From NCBI GenBank assembly GCA_012932865.1, contig SAXG01000036.1, forward strand, positions 186,001 through 250,000: a DNA stretch of 64,000 bases, in the 5' to 3' direction. Each line of letters opens with the position of its first letter. The first letter of the stretch is position 1. The notes beneath the pieces are model-generated. The model saw nothing but the letters and a program-made list of their open reading frames with translations, did not search any database and had not been told where the DNA came from. This DNA is from Amylostereum areolatum (Eukaryota > Basidiomycota > Agaricomycetes > Russulales > Stereaceae). The position numbers and the translations under genes are program-made. This document shows, piece by piece, positions 1 through 10,758 of this stretch.

Positions 1-123
1 GAATGCACTGCCAACAAGGGGGGGATAAAAACCCTACGGGTTCAACAAGACAAGATCACCAATGTCCATCACCCCCAAACGCAGCCAACACCTCCTCTAC
101 CAATCCAATCGTCTCACCCAACA

Positions 124-2015
124 ATGTCGACCGCCTCCGCCTCGTCTGCAACAGAGCACACCACACTCAGCAGGAACACGCCCTCTGCGGAGACTGCTTC
201 ATCGCTCGATCGGCAGCAATCCTTGCAATTAAGTCAGTACCTCCTCCGTCTAGGTCAGGACCAGACGGAAGAACAGGGGGTAAGCCGATTAGAAGCACAC
301 GGAAGAACCCTAACTAAAGCACCCGGATTCCTCACAGGTGCTAATGCAATCCCCGTGGCCCGGAGCCACGGAAGTCCCACCGCCCGATTCCCCGATCCTA
401 GAGAGCCAGATAGCCCGCATGATAGCCGGAAGTAGCGCTCGAACAAGCCAGAGAACGGATCAACGACCTCAAGAGGGAGTCAACCGACGTCCAGAACATC
501 TTGAAGAACCACATCAAGATGCTCGACGGAGAACTCCATCAGCTAGACTCGAGGTACCTGATGCTCTCGACCGAAATGGAGGAGAGAGAGGTCAAGCTTC
601 TTCGACGATTCAGGAAACTAGCGCAGCAGCTATACTCAATGTCGCAGAACTCCGAAAATTCCTTACTGAAGTTGGACATCGAGTCAACTGGCTCAACTGG
701 GAAAGACACACCTTCCGTGCCGCTTACGAAGGAGAAATCCTCCGAAGGCGAATGGAAACTACCGGAGTTCCCCATATGTCGTCACGCGACGGCCCAGACA
801 TCGACCTTATCTTCCATGGACATCACATCTCCCCGGGCTACACTATTCGACCCGATCCCATCACATCCGCCCTCGCCAGACCCCCGTTCCTTCCTAACGC
901 CCCTCCACGACCCGTCACCGCTCCCACGCCGCCAGGACCCCTACCCATCCCCAGTATCACCCAGATTAACCCCGTCCAGCCTCCCGTCACTAGAAACGGA
1001 TTACCCGGAGAGCGAGTCGGACAGCCCCTTACTTCCCCAGAGCCCAGACAACCAACCGGCGATCCGCGACCAGTACCTAGGACATCTTCTCGGCTGCCCA
1101 CAATGCCTAGACCGCCAACTCCATTCCCGGTATCTGCTAGCGACACTCCCATGCCATGGCACGGAGGTCCCCCTGCTTATCCCTCGCTCCTACATTCGCA
1201 CTCCGACCACGATCGAGATTCCATCGCCCAGGATCCCCGAGTCACCTCACAGCGACGTAAACATGAATCTGTCGACCCCGACGGAAGACCACTCAAGCGA
1301 ATCAGAGACGTCGGATTCTCCGATAAGTCGAGTGATAAAGAAATGCGACAAGATCCAGGAGATAATCGAGGAAATGATGGAAACCCGCGCTCGCTGGAAA
1401 CGAGACCGCGAGTCAACGGACAAATCGGACAGCTCAGCGGACGAACCAGACAGTCCGATGGACACCAAGACGAAGGAAGTAGCCGAGAATCGCTCGGACA
1501 AATGGAACGACAAGCCGACCACATGGACGCAAGAGAAGTGGGACGCGATTCCCGCGAAGCCGCGGAAACGCTGCTGGAAATGCGGCGAGCGAGGCCATCT
1601 CCGCCGAGACTGTCCCCGTCGCAAGAACGCTCCCCCTCACTTCCCCCGATTGCGGTCTTGCTATCCCCTCCGACCACAGACTCCTCTTCCTCGCCCTCGC
1701 CCGAACCGTCCGGATATCGGCTACGGTCCAGGAACACTGATGTCCCACCCCCACCTCCGACGTACCGACGCTACCGCCCGCGCTCACAGGCAGCTTCTGG
1801 GATTCCTCGCGCGACGTGAGAGCCTGACGCACGAAGCCGCCCAACACGCCACCGAACAGTGGCTGTACTGGGAGGACGCCGTGCTCCGCACTCAACGGAA
1901 ACCCCCTTCGCGCTTCAACCACTCCTGGCGCGTCGACGATCTCTTCTGGAAGGAAGAAGATTGGAACTTGCAGGAAGCGGAAGAGTCGAAGGATCACTGG
2001 CCGGAGCCTTGGTAA
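124..2015 (+). CDS. Gag-like protein with CCHC zinc knuckle (one frame change)
   Basis: Structural protein of the retrotransposon, expected to package element RNA. The N-terminal frame (124-435) stops near 433; the main frame is open from about 439 to 2015, so one frame change is needed near 430-440. The main frame begins with a charged helical segment (rich in E, R, K, L), then a long Pro/Ser/Asp-rich linker, then a Cys-X2-Cys-X4-His-X4-Cys zinc knuckle at 1572-1613 (CWKCGERGHLRRDC), then a basic proline-rich tail ending in a Trp/Glu-rich segment. Gag zinc knuckles of this spacing bind nucleic acid. No protease active site follows. The antisense and third-frame ORFs here are compositional shadows. 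Start codon uncertain. Confidence 0.7.
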
Positions 2016-2343
2016 GCGCACGGACGAACTTTCATCCATCATCATGCACTCGGACTTTCTCTTTCCCCCCATCATCACGTTTTAGCATTCATAGTTACGA
2101 CACTTCTTGGACTGATCACGGACTGCGCCCTCATCCGCACGCATATTTTCCTCGGACTTCTCCACTGTACAGACTCCTATCGCTATGAGGAAGGCGAAGT
2201 GCCCGGTATTCTCCCCGCGACGCGCTGGACACGTCGCTTACTTACGACTCGGTTTTGATTATGTACGAACTCTCGCTTACGATCGACGGCAATGATTACA
2301 TCACTGCCCCTCCGCATCGTAAGGATAAAAGGGAAAACCATAG

Positions 2344-2793
2344 CGACAACGACACCCTCAGACATCGTCTAACAACCCACTCGCACCACCCAAACCAACC
2401 AAATATGTCGTCTACTCTCGCCTCCTCTTCGCGCAAACCTCTCCACCGTCGACTCCACTCCTCCTACCACCCCCTCCTCCCTCGCCCATCCCTTCGCGCA
2501 CTCCCACGCCCGACCCACGCGACGAAGAACTCCTTCGTCATCTCAAGCGAGTCACGGAACTCCTAAGCCGTCCGGACGTCGCTCGCGCCATGAAGAGGCC
2601 GAGAAGCCTTGACGAAGAAGCGCTGCAAGAGTCGAAATGGAGATGCGGTATCAAAGGAGTCTTCAAGAAGCGCGGGCCCCGATTCAGAAACCCCGACGAC
2701 CCAGTCATGACGACGAGGATAGGGCATAGGCTAGGGTCTCCCACGATGGACGGGGAGGATATGAAGGTAGTGGAGTCGTGGTTGAAGCGGTAG
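2344..2793 (+). CDS. Short ORF between gag and 3' LTR, unknown function
   Basis: Open frame of about 149 codons. Its first two thirds are proline-rich, followed by a charged helical stretch (DEELLRHLKRVTELLSR) and a basic C-terminus with a single WRCG. The ATG at 2590 would give a 67-residue protein; upstream the frame stays open without an ATG, which suggests splicing, read-through or a decayed start. I do not recognise a family. It sits where pol or env would be in an autonomous element but has neither protease nor polymerase motifs. Confidence 0.3.
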   Translation, partial: RQRHPQTSSNNPLAPPKPTKYVVYSRLLFAQTSPPSTPLLLPPPPPSPIPSRTPTPDPRDEELLRHLKRVTELLSRPDVARAMKRPRSLDEEALQESKWRCGIKGVFKKRGPRFRNPDDPVMTTRIGHRLGSPTMDGEDMKVVESWLKR

Positions 2794-2868
2794 AATAGAA
2801 TTCTATCGCCCGATTTCGAACAAACATAAGAAGAGTGAACGTCAAGATAAGAAAAATCAGAAAACACA

Positions 2869-3372
2869 ATGCAGCCCACTCAGTCACCCGATCTCGCAAT
2901 GTTCACTGCGACCACTCCACGTTCACTCGTCATCGTCATAAGTGTGATTGTAACACTTACCGCCCTTACCGCCCTCACATCAATAATCTTCATCCAACGA
3001 TGGCGTCGACCGAACGAACGTGTTCAAGAACTTCCCATGGAACCCATCCGATTCGTGAATCTACGAGACGTCGATTCTAGAGAGGGGGATAGTGTTACAA
3101 CTCCGATAAGGTATCTCATTTTCCCTTACCTTATTCGGAAGGACGTCGCTAAACGACGGATTACGACTGTGCCCCAGTTCGTAACCGTCTCAACGACGCG
3201 ACCACGACAGTGCCACAGATTGTCACCGTCTCAACGGCATAGCCACGACGGTGCCGCAGATCGTCACCGTCTCAACGGCATAGCCACGACGGTGCCACAG
3301 TCTCGTCCCCGTAGATACTTGATACAACCGTCGCTCAATGTACATATGTTTACTCGACCTCCTTTCTTATAA
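2869..3372 (+). CDS. Small membrane protein ORF overlapping the 3' LTR
   Basis: ORF of 167 codons beginning at ATG 2869. Residues about 19-45 form a strongly hydrophobic run (IVISVIVTLTALTALTSIIF) with a basic patch (RWRR) just after it, as in a single-pass membrane protein with a cytoplasmic basic anchor. The frame continues through the purine tract into the LTR, where the last ~90 residues are encoded by U3 sequence including the 41-bp repeats and are unlikely to be conserved protein. The position before the 3' LTR is that of an env-like gene, but no signal peptide, cleavage site or glycoprotein ectodomain is seen. It could also be a chance ORF. Confidence 0.35.
   Translation: MQPTQSPDLAMFTATTPRSLVIVISVIVTLTALTALTSIIFIQRWRRPNERVQELPMEPIRFVNLRDVDSREGDSVTTPIRYLIFPYLIRKDVAKRRITTVPQFVTVSTTRPRQCHRLSPSQRHSHDGAADRHRLNGIATTVPQSRPRRYLIQPSLNVHMFTRPPFL
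3175..3297 (+). repeat. Three 41-bp tandem repeats in LTR U3
   Basis: Units start at 3175, 3216 and 3257, each beginning CAGnnnGT and containing CCGTCTCAACG; a fourth unit breaks off after CAG at 3298. The second and third units are nearly identical and the first is more diverged. Repeats in this place, about 70-190 bp upstream of the TATA box, commonly act as enhancers in LTR elements; that role here is inference. Confidence 0.75.
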
Positions 3373-3374
3373 AA
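3368..3374 (+). promoter_or_regulatory. TATA box of the LTR
   Basis: TATAAAA inside the LTR, downstream of the 41-bp repeats. Transcription would start about 25-35 bp further on, placing the R region near 3400. Confidence 0.55.
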
Positions 3375-3719
3375 GGAGGCTCAACGAGCGAGCTATTCCC
3401 CAGCTCGTTCTCTTTGTAAATACAGGACTGTTCTAAATAGAACCTCCTCTTAAAGCTATTAAAGAGAACCCAAAGTAACTAAGTCGAAAGCTCGCCTAAG
3501 TCTTCCGTGAAGACTTACTGCTTCGCTTATCGACCTCCACCTTCGCATAACCGAGACGTCTGGATCACCTGATCCCACTTCTCACACGCACGAGTACTGT
3601 AGCCTGAGCCGCTTGTCACGTGATAAGGACCGTCCTTAACAGTAATGAGTGAAGGAATGTGAAAAGAGCGGGCACACTGTGCCCAAGTATCAGTGCAACA
3701 TGTATACCCAACTGAGTCT

Positions 3720-6700
3720 TTACGAAGGGGGCATGTTTGTAAGTGTATTTGCTTGTGGCGCGGGGGCGGGCGTGATACCGAACAGCTACAGAACACGAAC
3801 GTCGTCAGCCAGGTCATCTGCGCCCCGAATGAGGAGAAATTGTACCAGCTTGATCTCCTTGACGCTCATCTTGTGGAGCTTCACCCCCGTACCCTCACCG
3901 AGGGCTGCGTCCGCAAGACCTGAGAAAGAAGGACCGTTTAGCTGAAGGTTCCATCTAGAAGAGTGAAGGAATGCGCACCAGTCTTCACGTCCTGGAGCCT
4001 CAACATCCTGCGAGATGGGTGAATGAGTACATACGAGAGACGCAGTAGTGAAAAGGTGCGTACCGCTCCTCGATCGTATTACTTACGACCAGTCGTCGAA
4101 CGAACACGTCCTTCTCTTGACCCATGCGGTGCACACGATCGTACGCCTGCGACTCAGCCGCATAGTTCCAAGAAAGGTCCATGCTATCAACGATAATAAT
4201 CAGCGAAAAGGACTGGAAGGATAGCAAGAAAACGCACTTGACGACGCGGTTGGCAGCGACGAGGTTCAAGCCAACGCCACCACACTTCGTGCTGTCGCGA
4301 AGTATTAGCACGAAGACAGAACGAGGAAGAACGTGTCGAAGAACGAACCTGATCAAGATGACTTTATGGCTGTCGCTCTTTCGGAATGCGATGATTGTCT
4401 GGTCGCGTGCTTCGCGCGACATCTTGCCGTCGTAGCGCAGGTTGCGAATCCCATACCGCGAAAAGAGCGTCTCTATGAGATCGAGCATTAGACGTCCCTG
4501 CGTAAACACCGTCAGAAAGAAGAATAATATCCGTGAGTTGTGTAGGCTTACATTGTGAATAGACGATGGTCTTGTCACCGACGGCCGCCGCCTCCTTGAG
4601 GAGCCGGATGAGCGCGAGCATCTTCGTACTCGGCTCCATATCGCTGTCTCCCTTTCGCCAGGTGGCCACCATTTGTCGGTCTGGTGCGATCGGACTTGAG
4701 CTACGGTCTCGCGCCAGGGCCTTCCCCTTCCCCTTGCTCTTGGACGGTGATCCCTCGCTTGAAGAAAATCAGCCTTTACATATTGAAGCGATTCGGTCCA
4801 CACGTACTCCTCTGAGCCTGAGCCAAGATCGCGGGAAGCGTCGCCGAACGTAAAGTCCATAAGATCATCCTACAGGGCAAGGCATGAGGAAACGTCCCTT
4901 GAAGGTAAGCCCGGGTACTTACATCCATAACACGCCTCCCCTTCGCTGTTCAAATGGGTGAATGTCGACATTCGACCAACGAAACGCACGGCACACTCAC
5001 GAGGCGTCTTCTTCGTCGCGCTGGCCAAAATCTGAGACATCGCTGGCATCTCATCATCATCCGAGTCCGACAGCTCGATGCTGTCTATATCCAAGAGCGA
5101 GACTGGCTTCTTGACGGCTATGGGCGACGGCTCCCGCTTTGCCCTCTTTGCGCGTGAACGTTCCCCATGTTCAAAGTCCCGCAGTCCCTCCTCGGTTGGC
5201 TCGAAGGCCGCAGACAAGAACACTTTGTTTGGGCGCAGGTCGTTCATTATCTTACAAGTCGGACCTTGGTAGCAAGGTAAGTACCTGGACAGGAAGGGAT
5301 GAGACCACTTACAAGGACGGAGGCCTTGCGCCTCGGCCATTTCGAATTGCTTCTCCCTCTGGAGGTTTTGCTGCTCGCTTCCTTCGCCACTGTAGAGCCA
5401 ACGTTTGGAAATTTGCGCCAGAGGACCGTGCATGATGACTTACAAGATACCGTCGTGCGCCATCGGCGAGTGGCTCAAGTTGAGCAGACAATCTGGCTGT
5501 GCATTAATGTGGGCTAGCTCGCGACGAGGACAAAGCATACCATGGCAAATCTCGTGTCCACACGCCATCACCCGACCGCTGTTGGGGAGGTACTCTGGAA
5601 AGTAGATTCAGATATTATCCAAGGAGGACAAAAGAAAGACTCACCGTCACCGCAAACTGGACAGTTCAGGTCGTCGTCGTCGCCGCCCTCCGTAAAGTCC
5701 ATTTCGACAGCCCGAGCACGGCCGAGGAACCTACGTTGATGTCAGAACGGTATTTGTTTCAAGTTGGTTGAACAATACCTCTTCTTGATGTCGGTGACCC
5801 AGCCGGACCCCATGACCCTCTTCGCACGGGCGAGTTCCTTGTCGCATTGACTATCCATGAGTACAGCGGGGTCATCATCGTCCTCGGTTCGGCTCTGTCC
5901 ACACGATAAGCAAGAGAGACCTTGTTGATTTGGATACAATGTACCAAGATGAGGTTCGGGTGGCAGCAGAGTTGCCGCAGACGAAGTATCATTATCTGTA
6001 ACAAAATATCAGCCCACGAAGCTAACGAAAAGCCGGAAGGTACTTGCCAGAACTGCAGCATGACTAGCCAGGGATCAGCGATCCTCCTGCGCGCAGACGT
6101 GACCAGAACGTACTTCTTCAAAATCGTGTTTTGGCGAATGAACTTATTGACCTGAATCTTGGCCCGCTTCTCGAAATTATCGTAGAGCTTCGCGAGGCGA
6201 CGGTGTATCAGGCAGATTAATGGGGGTTGACGACCGGAGTGACTACGTACCTCACGTTCATCTGCGGAGAAGTCTTCAGTGACGAGTTCGATGATCTTGG
6301 GTGGTAGTTTGAGCAACGGTTCTCCTTCCTAAATAACCGTCCGTGCAGTTACCGTCGGCCAGGAAAAGAAGGATACTACTTACTAGTGTAGAGTTCTTCG
6401 TCCGGCGGAGGAGCACAGGCTTCAGTATCTCCTGAGCGCGGAGACCTGTGTAAGAATACTTGGATAAACATGCTGGTCAGTCATGCATTATGATGTGGCT
6501 ACAAACCTGCAAGCGGGGGGTCGTCCACCTGCACTTTAGCCTGCGCAAAAGTCAGACGGAGTAAACAGTGATTGAGAGGCCACGGACGATATGCTCATCA
6601 AAAGAAGGCCAATCGTTCCACGGACGGAACCGTCCAAAGCGGATAAGGCCGTATATATCGGCGCTACACTGGCAGTGAGTATGTTGTTCTCAAGAGCTGA

Positions 6701-8229
6701 GCCTTGTACGTACAGCGAGTTCGTGACCGGAGTTCCTGTTAGCATCCATCGGTACTTTGTCTGGAGCACGGCCACAGTTTTGCTAGAGCGCGGTGGACCT
6801 AGAAGAAGCAGGTTTAGAGATGCGTGAAATTGGACAAGTAGATGACTGGTACCTATTGCGAATGAACTGAGCTTCGTCAAGGATCACGCGATACCATTTC
6901 ATGTAGCCCAAAAGCCCTCTTCGAGGCTGTCAGAAAGTAAGACAACAGAGCCGCGTGGTCTACATACCCGCGTTCAGGGTGAACACCGTCTTGCTCGACA
7001 TAAAAATCGAGGTTCAAGGTTTGGTACGTGGTGATAATCACCTGCAGATAGCTTTAGCGTCGCCACTGTCAGGGAAAAAAGTACATACATCTTTCGATTG
7101 AATGTCTTCTAGCGACTTCAATTTGTCCTTTCCGTGGTGTATGTGGACGCTGAAGAGATCGTTCGTCTTAGTCTCAAGCTCCTCCTTCCACTGTGAATAT
7201 TGTCAACGTTATGAGCTTTGGAATTGCGCAAGGATTGACCTGATGTAAGAGGGCGGCAGGAACGACGATGAGCGTTGTTCTATGCTTCTCATTAACGTCT
7301 GGCATATTTGCTGCCATCGTGGCGATCATCTGCACTGTCTTGCCTACGAACATGGATCAGAGTCGGCCCCGGCGAGTTGAGCGAAAAATCGCACCAAGAC
7401 CCATTTCATCACTACACGAAGTGTGTTCAGTAAGTCTGACGGTTGAGACGAAAGGCGGCGACGTACGCGAGAATCCCACCCTTGTATGGGCTTTCTCTTT
7501 CTTGTGTCAACATCCTGCAGGCGTGTCAGCATGTCGTTTCGATGTCGACACTGGTGTACATACCAGGTGACACCGATGATTTGATGAGCAATAAGGCGGA
7601 CCTCCATCCCGGGAAGCAAGTCCTTGGAACTGGATAAAATCGTAAGTCGCGGGCCACAATCGATCCACGACTGTAACGCACTCCTTCAGCTTGAGATATT
7701 TCAACCCGTCCTTCACGAGCATCTTGCTACTTGTGTTCTCCAGCGACTGCGACACGAATTCGGCCATCCTGTACGATTGCATGTGAGTGCCTCAGAAAGC
7801 AAGTAAAAACTGCTCGTCGCACCTCTGCTGCTGATCCTCGCCTCCAAAATCCATGCGGGTCAACGGACTCTCTGTGTCGTAATTGAGGCCAAACTGCCCA
7901 GGGTCTCTACGAAGAATGGCCAATGCCGCTTGCGATGCCTGCGAGCCATGAGGGGCTCCTGGGGGTTGGACGGCACTAGCTGCACCAACGATTACTTTCA
8001 GAATACAATCGAGAGTGTAGAGATGAAAAGTACCTGGAGAGCCCATCGTCGAAAGGAGTTCTGAAGGTAGTCTGGTCCCCTGCTTTCTCTTGTTGCTAGG
8101 TGTTCCGGTGACTGAGAGCTCGCGCTTGCGCTTCTCGCCAAGCTGCTGTAAGATGGCAAGCATGGGAGCGCCGTCGCCATTCGGCTGGGGAGAGTCTCGC
8201 TGTTCGAGGGCGGCGAGGACGCGGGACAT
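3720..8229 (-). CDS. SNF2-family helicase with RING finger (Rad16/ULS1/HLTF type)
   Basis: ATP-dependent DNA translocase with an inserted RING finger; relatives act in the nucleus in post-replication repair or as SUMO-targeted ubiquitin ligases. The ATG at 8229 opens MSRVLAALEQ. Following the minus strand through many 50-bp introns: GGILA-DEMGLGKT (Walker A, split by two introns, about 7330-7490), a nucleotide-binding block ending TTLIVVPAALLHQ, the DEAQ box (6867-6878), the [10 protein letters not shown] segment (about 6735-6765), RING residues CPVCG (about 5650-5665) and CGHEICHG (about 5550-5572), and the C-terminal helicase lobe with YDGKMS and motif VI HRMGQEKDVFVRR (about 4090-4135). 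The tail GEGTGVKLHKMSVKEIK...LFGI ends at the stop 3720-3722. All main motifs are intact, so the gene is probably functional. Short antisense ORFs here are shadows. A broken partial copy lies at 24929-25632. Confidence 0.88.
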
Positions 8230-9460
8230 GGTGGTTGGATGGAAAGAGGAACGAAGAGGCTGTGGTCTCTGGTCTCGGACAAAAGCCCAGGACGCGTCCG
8301 GGTTGCCGCCGCGTCGCGCCACTTCTCAGCCACTCACGCGTCAATTTATATACACTCGTCGACATCTCAACAGGGCACTAGCCGTCAACGCGTCAACGGT
8401 CAAGTCCCCCCCCCCCCCCCCGGTCTCTCTTCTCCTCTGGCTCTTCAAGCGTCTATCCATCCTTCATTCTCCCTATTCTGGTTCGTAGGCTGTGTTTGGG
8501 CGTCCATATCCATCTCTTCTAGACGATATTTGAGGTGCGTATCAATCCATATAGTCAACCCGCCAGTTATGCTGACTTTCTACCCCACTCCAGGTCCCCC
8601 AACCGGCATCGGAGAAGGGACCATGCCGAAATCTGTATCCACTGTCTCCGACAGCGTATCCAATGTCTCCGACAGCGCGGCCGTGTGAGTCCATCTCAAG
8701 TATCCCCATCAGCGAAAAAACATTTGGCTTCCATACATTTACAAGGCTTTACAAAGGCCATAATACTCACCGTACGGTGAACTTTTCACCCAGGTTTAGA
8801 GGACCAAGTTTCAGTTTTGCAATGCCGCCGCAAGCTTTGACAATGACACAGAAGTGCCACGAAACGGTGAGCTAAACCTAAACTTTAGGTTGATTCTCCG
8901 GTTTTCTTTCCCCTTATGGGAATATAGCCCTCTCGATTACTTGCGATATTTTAATATTATTTAATCGATTTGTTTTTGAATAATAAATGATCTTGTCTAA
9001 TTTCAAACAGCTAAGTTAAGGACATAACTATAAGGACAGTACAAGTGTATTATAATCAAGTCTACACTCCGAAGTACTGTAGACGGAGAATGTCAGCTAC
9101 GATGTAAGGGTATCAAGGAGCAAAGGGGACGTACCGTGCACTCGCCCAATGTCTGATAATAGGGCCTCTAAGATGCCATGGATGTCAGTTTGCGGTCAAA
9201 CTCGAAAGAAAAGTACACGCACCTTGAACTTCTCGAAGTCACGTCTTCGGTTGTTGGAGAGGCTGGCTGAGGGCGAGGGCGACTTTTAAGCACCACGCTG
9301 CAGGGGTAGTCCGGGGTCCTGAAGCGCAGCCATGCGGGATCGCGTTTCGACGGTAGAGCTCGGAGAGAGGCTCAGAGAGTGAGCTTGAGCTTGTTTTAAG
9401 CTCTTGAACGCTCGGAATTCCTCGGTCCGCCATCCGAGCGATCAAAGTGTCGGTGTCGTC
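8230..9460. other. Intergenic: SNF2 promoter side and AT-richer sequence
   Basis: Upstream region of the SNF2 gene. It includes a 16-C homopolymer (8406-8421) and, at 8876-8892, the small palindrome AACCTAAA-TTTAGGTT. A TATA-like TATATAAA (minus strand, near 8345-8352) may belong to the SNF2 promoter and is retained in the pseudogene copy at 24.95 kb as CATATAAA. From about 8880 the sequence becomes AT-richer. No protein-coding gene recognised. Confidence 0.5.
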
Positions 9461-10172
9461 TAAGGCTCCAACTGTATAGTTTATGTCTAGTGAGATTGGG
9501 GTAGCTAGATAGTATACTATACTAAACAGTAAACAGACAGTAGATAGACAGTTTAGACAGTTGATATATCATTACTGAATTGAGGTAAAGAATTCAGTGT
9601 AGAGTTTGGTACACATAAGCTCTGAGATAGTCTCAGCCTTTAGTAGTAATGAGCATGCAGTACAGATGTGGCGAGAATCTGAGAACAAGCACTCAACAGA
9701 CACCAAGGTAGCAGGAATTACTAAAAAATCCTGGGCCATGCATATGATGACTGGAAAGTGGTCCTTATGTTCCTGTTTATAGTCATAAAGTGCACATAAA
9801 TAGAACAAATGAATTATATACCTTCCACCATTTTAAGGGTTCCAAAGGTTTCCATATCCCCCTTCATTGGCCTTCTAACAATTGAGTTCTAGGACCTCTA
9901 GAGATGTGAAGATGGGTGCTGAGAATGACTGCTGAGATGGCTGAAAGAATCACCAGAGTTGGGCATGAGTGCAATAGGTGTAGTGGAGGCTGATAGCTTG
10001 CACCTGGTAGCACCTACAGGCATGCCACACACCACCACTTTAGATATGGTTTACTGTCTAGTATACTCACTACTTACTGTCTACAGCTGATGGGGTAGCT
10101 AGATAGTAAAACTATACCATATAAACAGTTTATAGACAGTAAATAGACTATAACGTTGGAGCCTTAGCACTG
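9461..10172. mobile_element. hAT DNA transposon remnant
   Basis: About 0.7 kb with imperfect terminal inverted repeats: TAAGGCTCCAAC at 9461-9472, and its complement GTTGGAGCCTTA ending at 10166, followed by GCACTG (which read inward begins CAGTGC, typical of hAT ends). A shared TGTCGTC lies at 9454-9460 and 10171-10177 and may be the decayed 8-bp target duplication. Subterminal GGGGTAGCTAGATAGTA occurs near both ends (about 9500 and 10093). Inside is a fragment of the hAT dimerisation domain. It sits 37 bp upstream of the gene Y ATG. Confidence 0.65.
9572..9808 (-). pseudogene. hAT transposase C-terminal (hATC) fragment
   Basis: A 78-residue minus-strand frame matches the conserved C-terminal dimerisation domain of hAT transposases: HFPVIICMAQDFLVIPAT, then SVECLFS, a TACSLLLKAETISELM helix and the end of the domain. 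The pattern [FP..h...A.DFLxIPAT.VsVE..FS....R..L] is the hATC hallmark. The RNase H-like catalytic core and zinc fingers are absent, so the fragment cannot be an active transposase. Confidence 0.75.
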
Positions 10173-10208
10173 TCGTCGTCCTTTCGTGAACTTGCAATCC
10201 CTGCCAAA

Positions 10209-10758
10209 ATGCTCGCAAGCCTCTCGGAGTTATATGAAAACCTTCAGCGGGACGGACCTGTTTTGGATCTGGAGAAAGCCTTGGCGAGGCGAATCCAAGA
10301 TAGTGGAAGGCTGGTATGCGTCGGTGGATACCCTTACAATGGATTACATAATCGACTAAGCCTTGTAAACGACACGCGGAAAAAACTGAGGAACGCTTTT
10401 TCGCTGATGCCTACGTTGCCCAAACCGAGCCCAGACTCACCCTGTTCTTAGCCTTGCCCGCAGCGACGATAAAATGGGCACCTGGAGACTACGTGTTCTA
10501 CCACCAATCATTACACGAAGGGCCTCTCACGACAGCGTCATAAACCAGCTCCTCAATTTCAGTCTTCCCAAATCCCTCTGCGATATCGATGTATGCTATC
10601 AAATATCCTTGGCGAGATCATCCTCCTGACATCTCCGACAGCCTGTAGTATACGAGACGGAAAGCACACTCCACTTCTTCCTCACCAGTGTACAAGCGGC
10701 AAAGACCAGCGTAGTAATCGCCAACGACGACCCGTTCAAAATGAACCTCCGCCTTCCT
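10209..10758 (+). pseudogene. Gene Y, left copy, 5' part (interrupted by KDZ element)
   Basis: First exons of an unknown gene wh3se 3' part resumes at 18558. The ATG at 10209 opens MLASLSELYENLQRDG; one base shift is needed at about 10340-10395 to continue into FFADAYVAQTEPRLTLF and PAATIKWAPGDY. A plausible intron (GT after APGDY, AG before 10573) leads to SSQIPLRYR, another intron follows, and the exon containing TLHFFLTSVQAAKTSVV then DDPFKMNLRLP stops exactly at the transposon. After precise removal of the transposon the frame runs on as GLALLFDTYEQFAEEENIN. The right copy at 26898-28383 has this uninterrupted. No family recognised. With the frame shift and the 7.8-kb insertion it should be dead. 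Confidence 0.7.
10751..10758 (+). repeat. Left target-site duplication of the KDZ transposon
   Basis: GCCTTCCT, repeated at 18558-18565 on the other side of the element. The uninterrupted right copy of gene Y has a single GCCTTCCT (as AGGAAGGC at 28166-28173). One extra C before each copy makes 9 bp also possible. Confidence 0.85.

Larger units (their letters stand above)
1..3641 (+). mobile_element. LTR retrotransposon, 3' part, gag-only in this window
   Basis: Internal region plus 3' LTR of an LTR retrotransposon; the 5' LTR, if present, lies outside the window. Seen: a gag-like protein with a CCHC zinc knuckle, a purine-rich tract (about 3079-3092) directly before the LTR, and an LTR with TGTTA...TAACA ends. 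I found no protease, reverse transcriptase, RNase H or integrase motifs in any frame between the gag stop (2015) and the LTR; that 1.1 kb carries only two short ORFs. It may be a non-autonomous element using enzymes supplied in trans, or a pol-deleted copy. The LTR ends 79 bp beyond the stop codon of the SNF2 gene on the other strand. Confidence 0.78.
3093..3641 (+). repeat. 3' LTR of the gag-only element
   Basis: 549 bp with 5-bp inverted ends (TGTTA at 3093, TAACA at 3637-3641). It is preceded by a purine-rich tract. U3 contains three 41-bp tandem units and a TATAAAA box. A GC-rich stem (AACGAG near 3382, CTCGTT near 3405) follows the TATA box. Only one LTR is inside the window, so LTR-LTR divergence and the target-site duplication cannot be assessed. 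Confidence 0.75.

Noticed and set aside
1177..1737. Long antisense ORFs opposite gag
   Set aside because: Shadow frames caused by the Ser/Asp/Pro-rich codon pattern of gag; the zinc knuckle fixes the true frame.
2869..3372. Retroviral-type env gene
   Set aside because: One hydrophobic segment and no signal peptide, fusion peptide or ectodomain; calling it env would go beyond the evidence.
8406..8421. 16-C homopolymer and a 13-C run at 37189-37201
   Set aside because: Simple sequence; likely length-uncertain in the assembly. No G-quadruplex claim made without spacing evidence.
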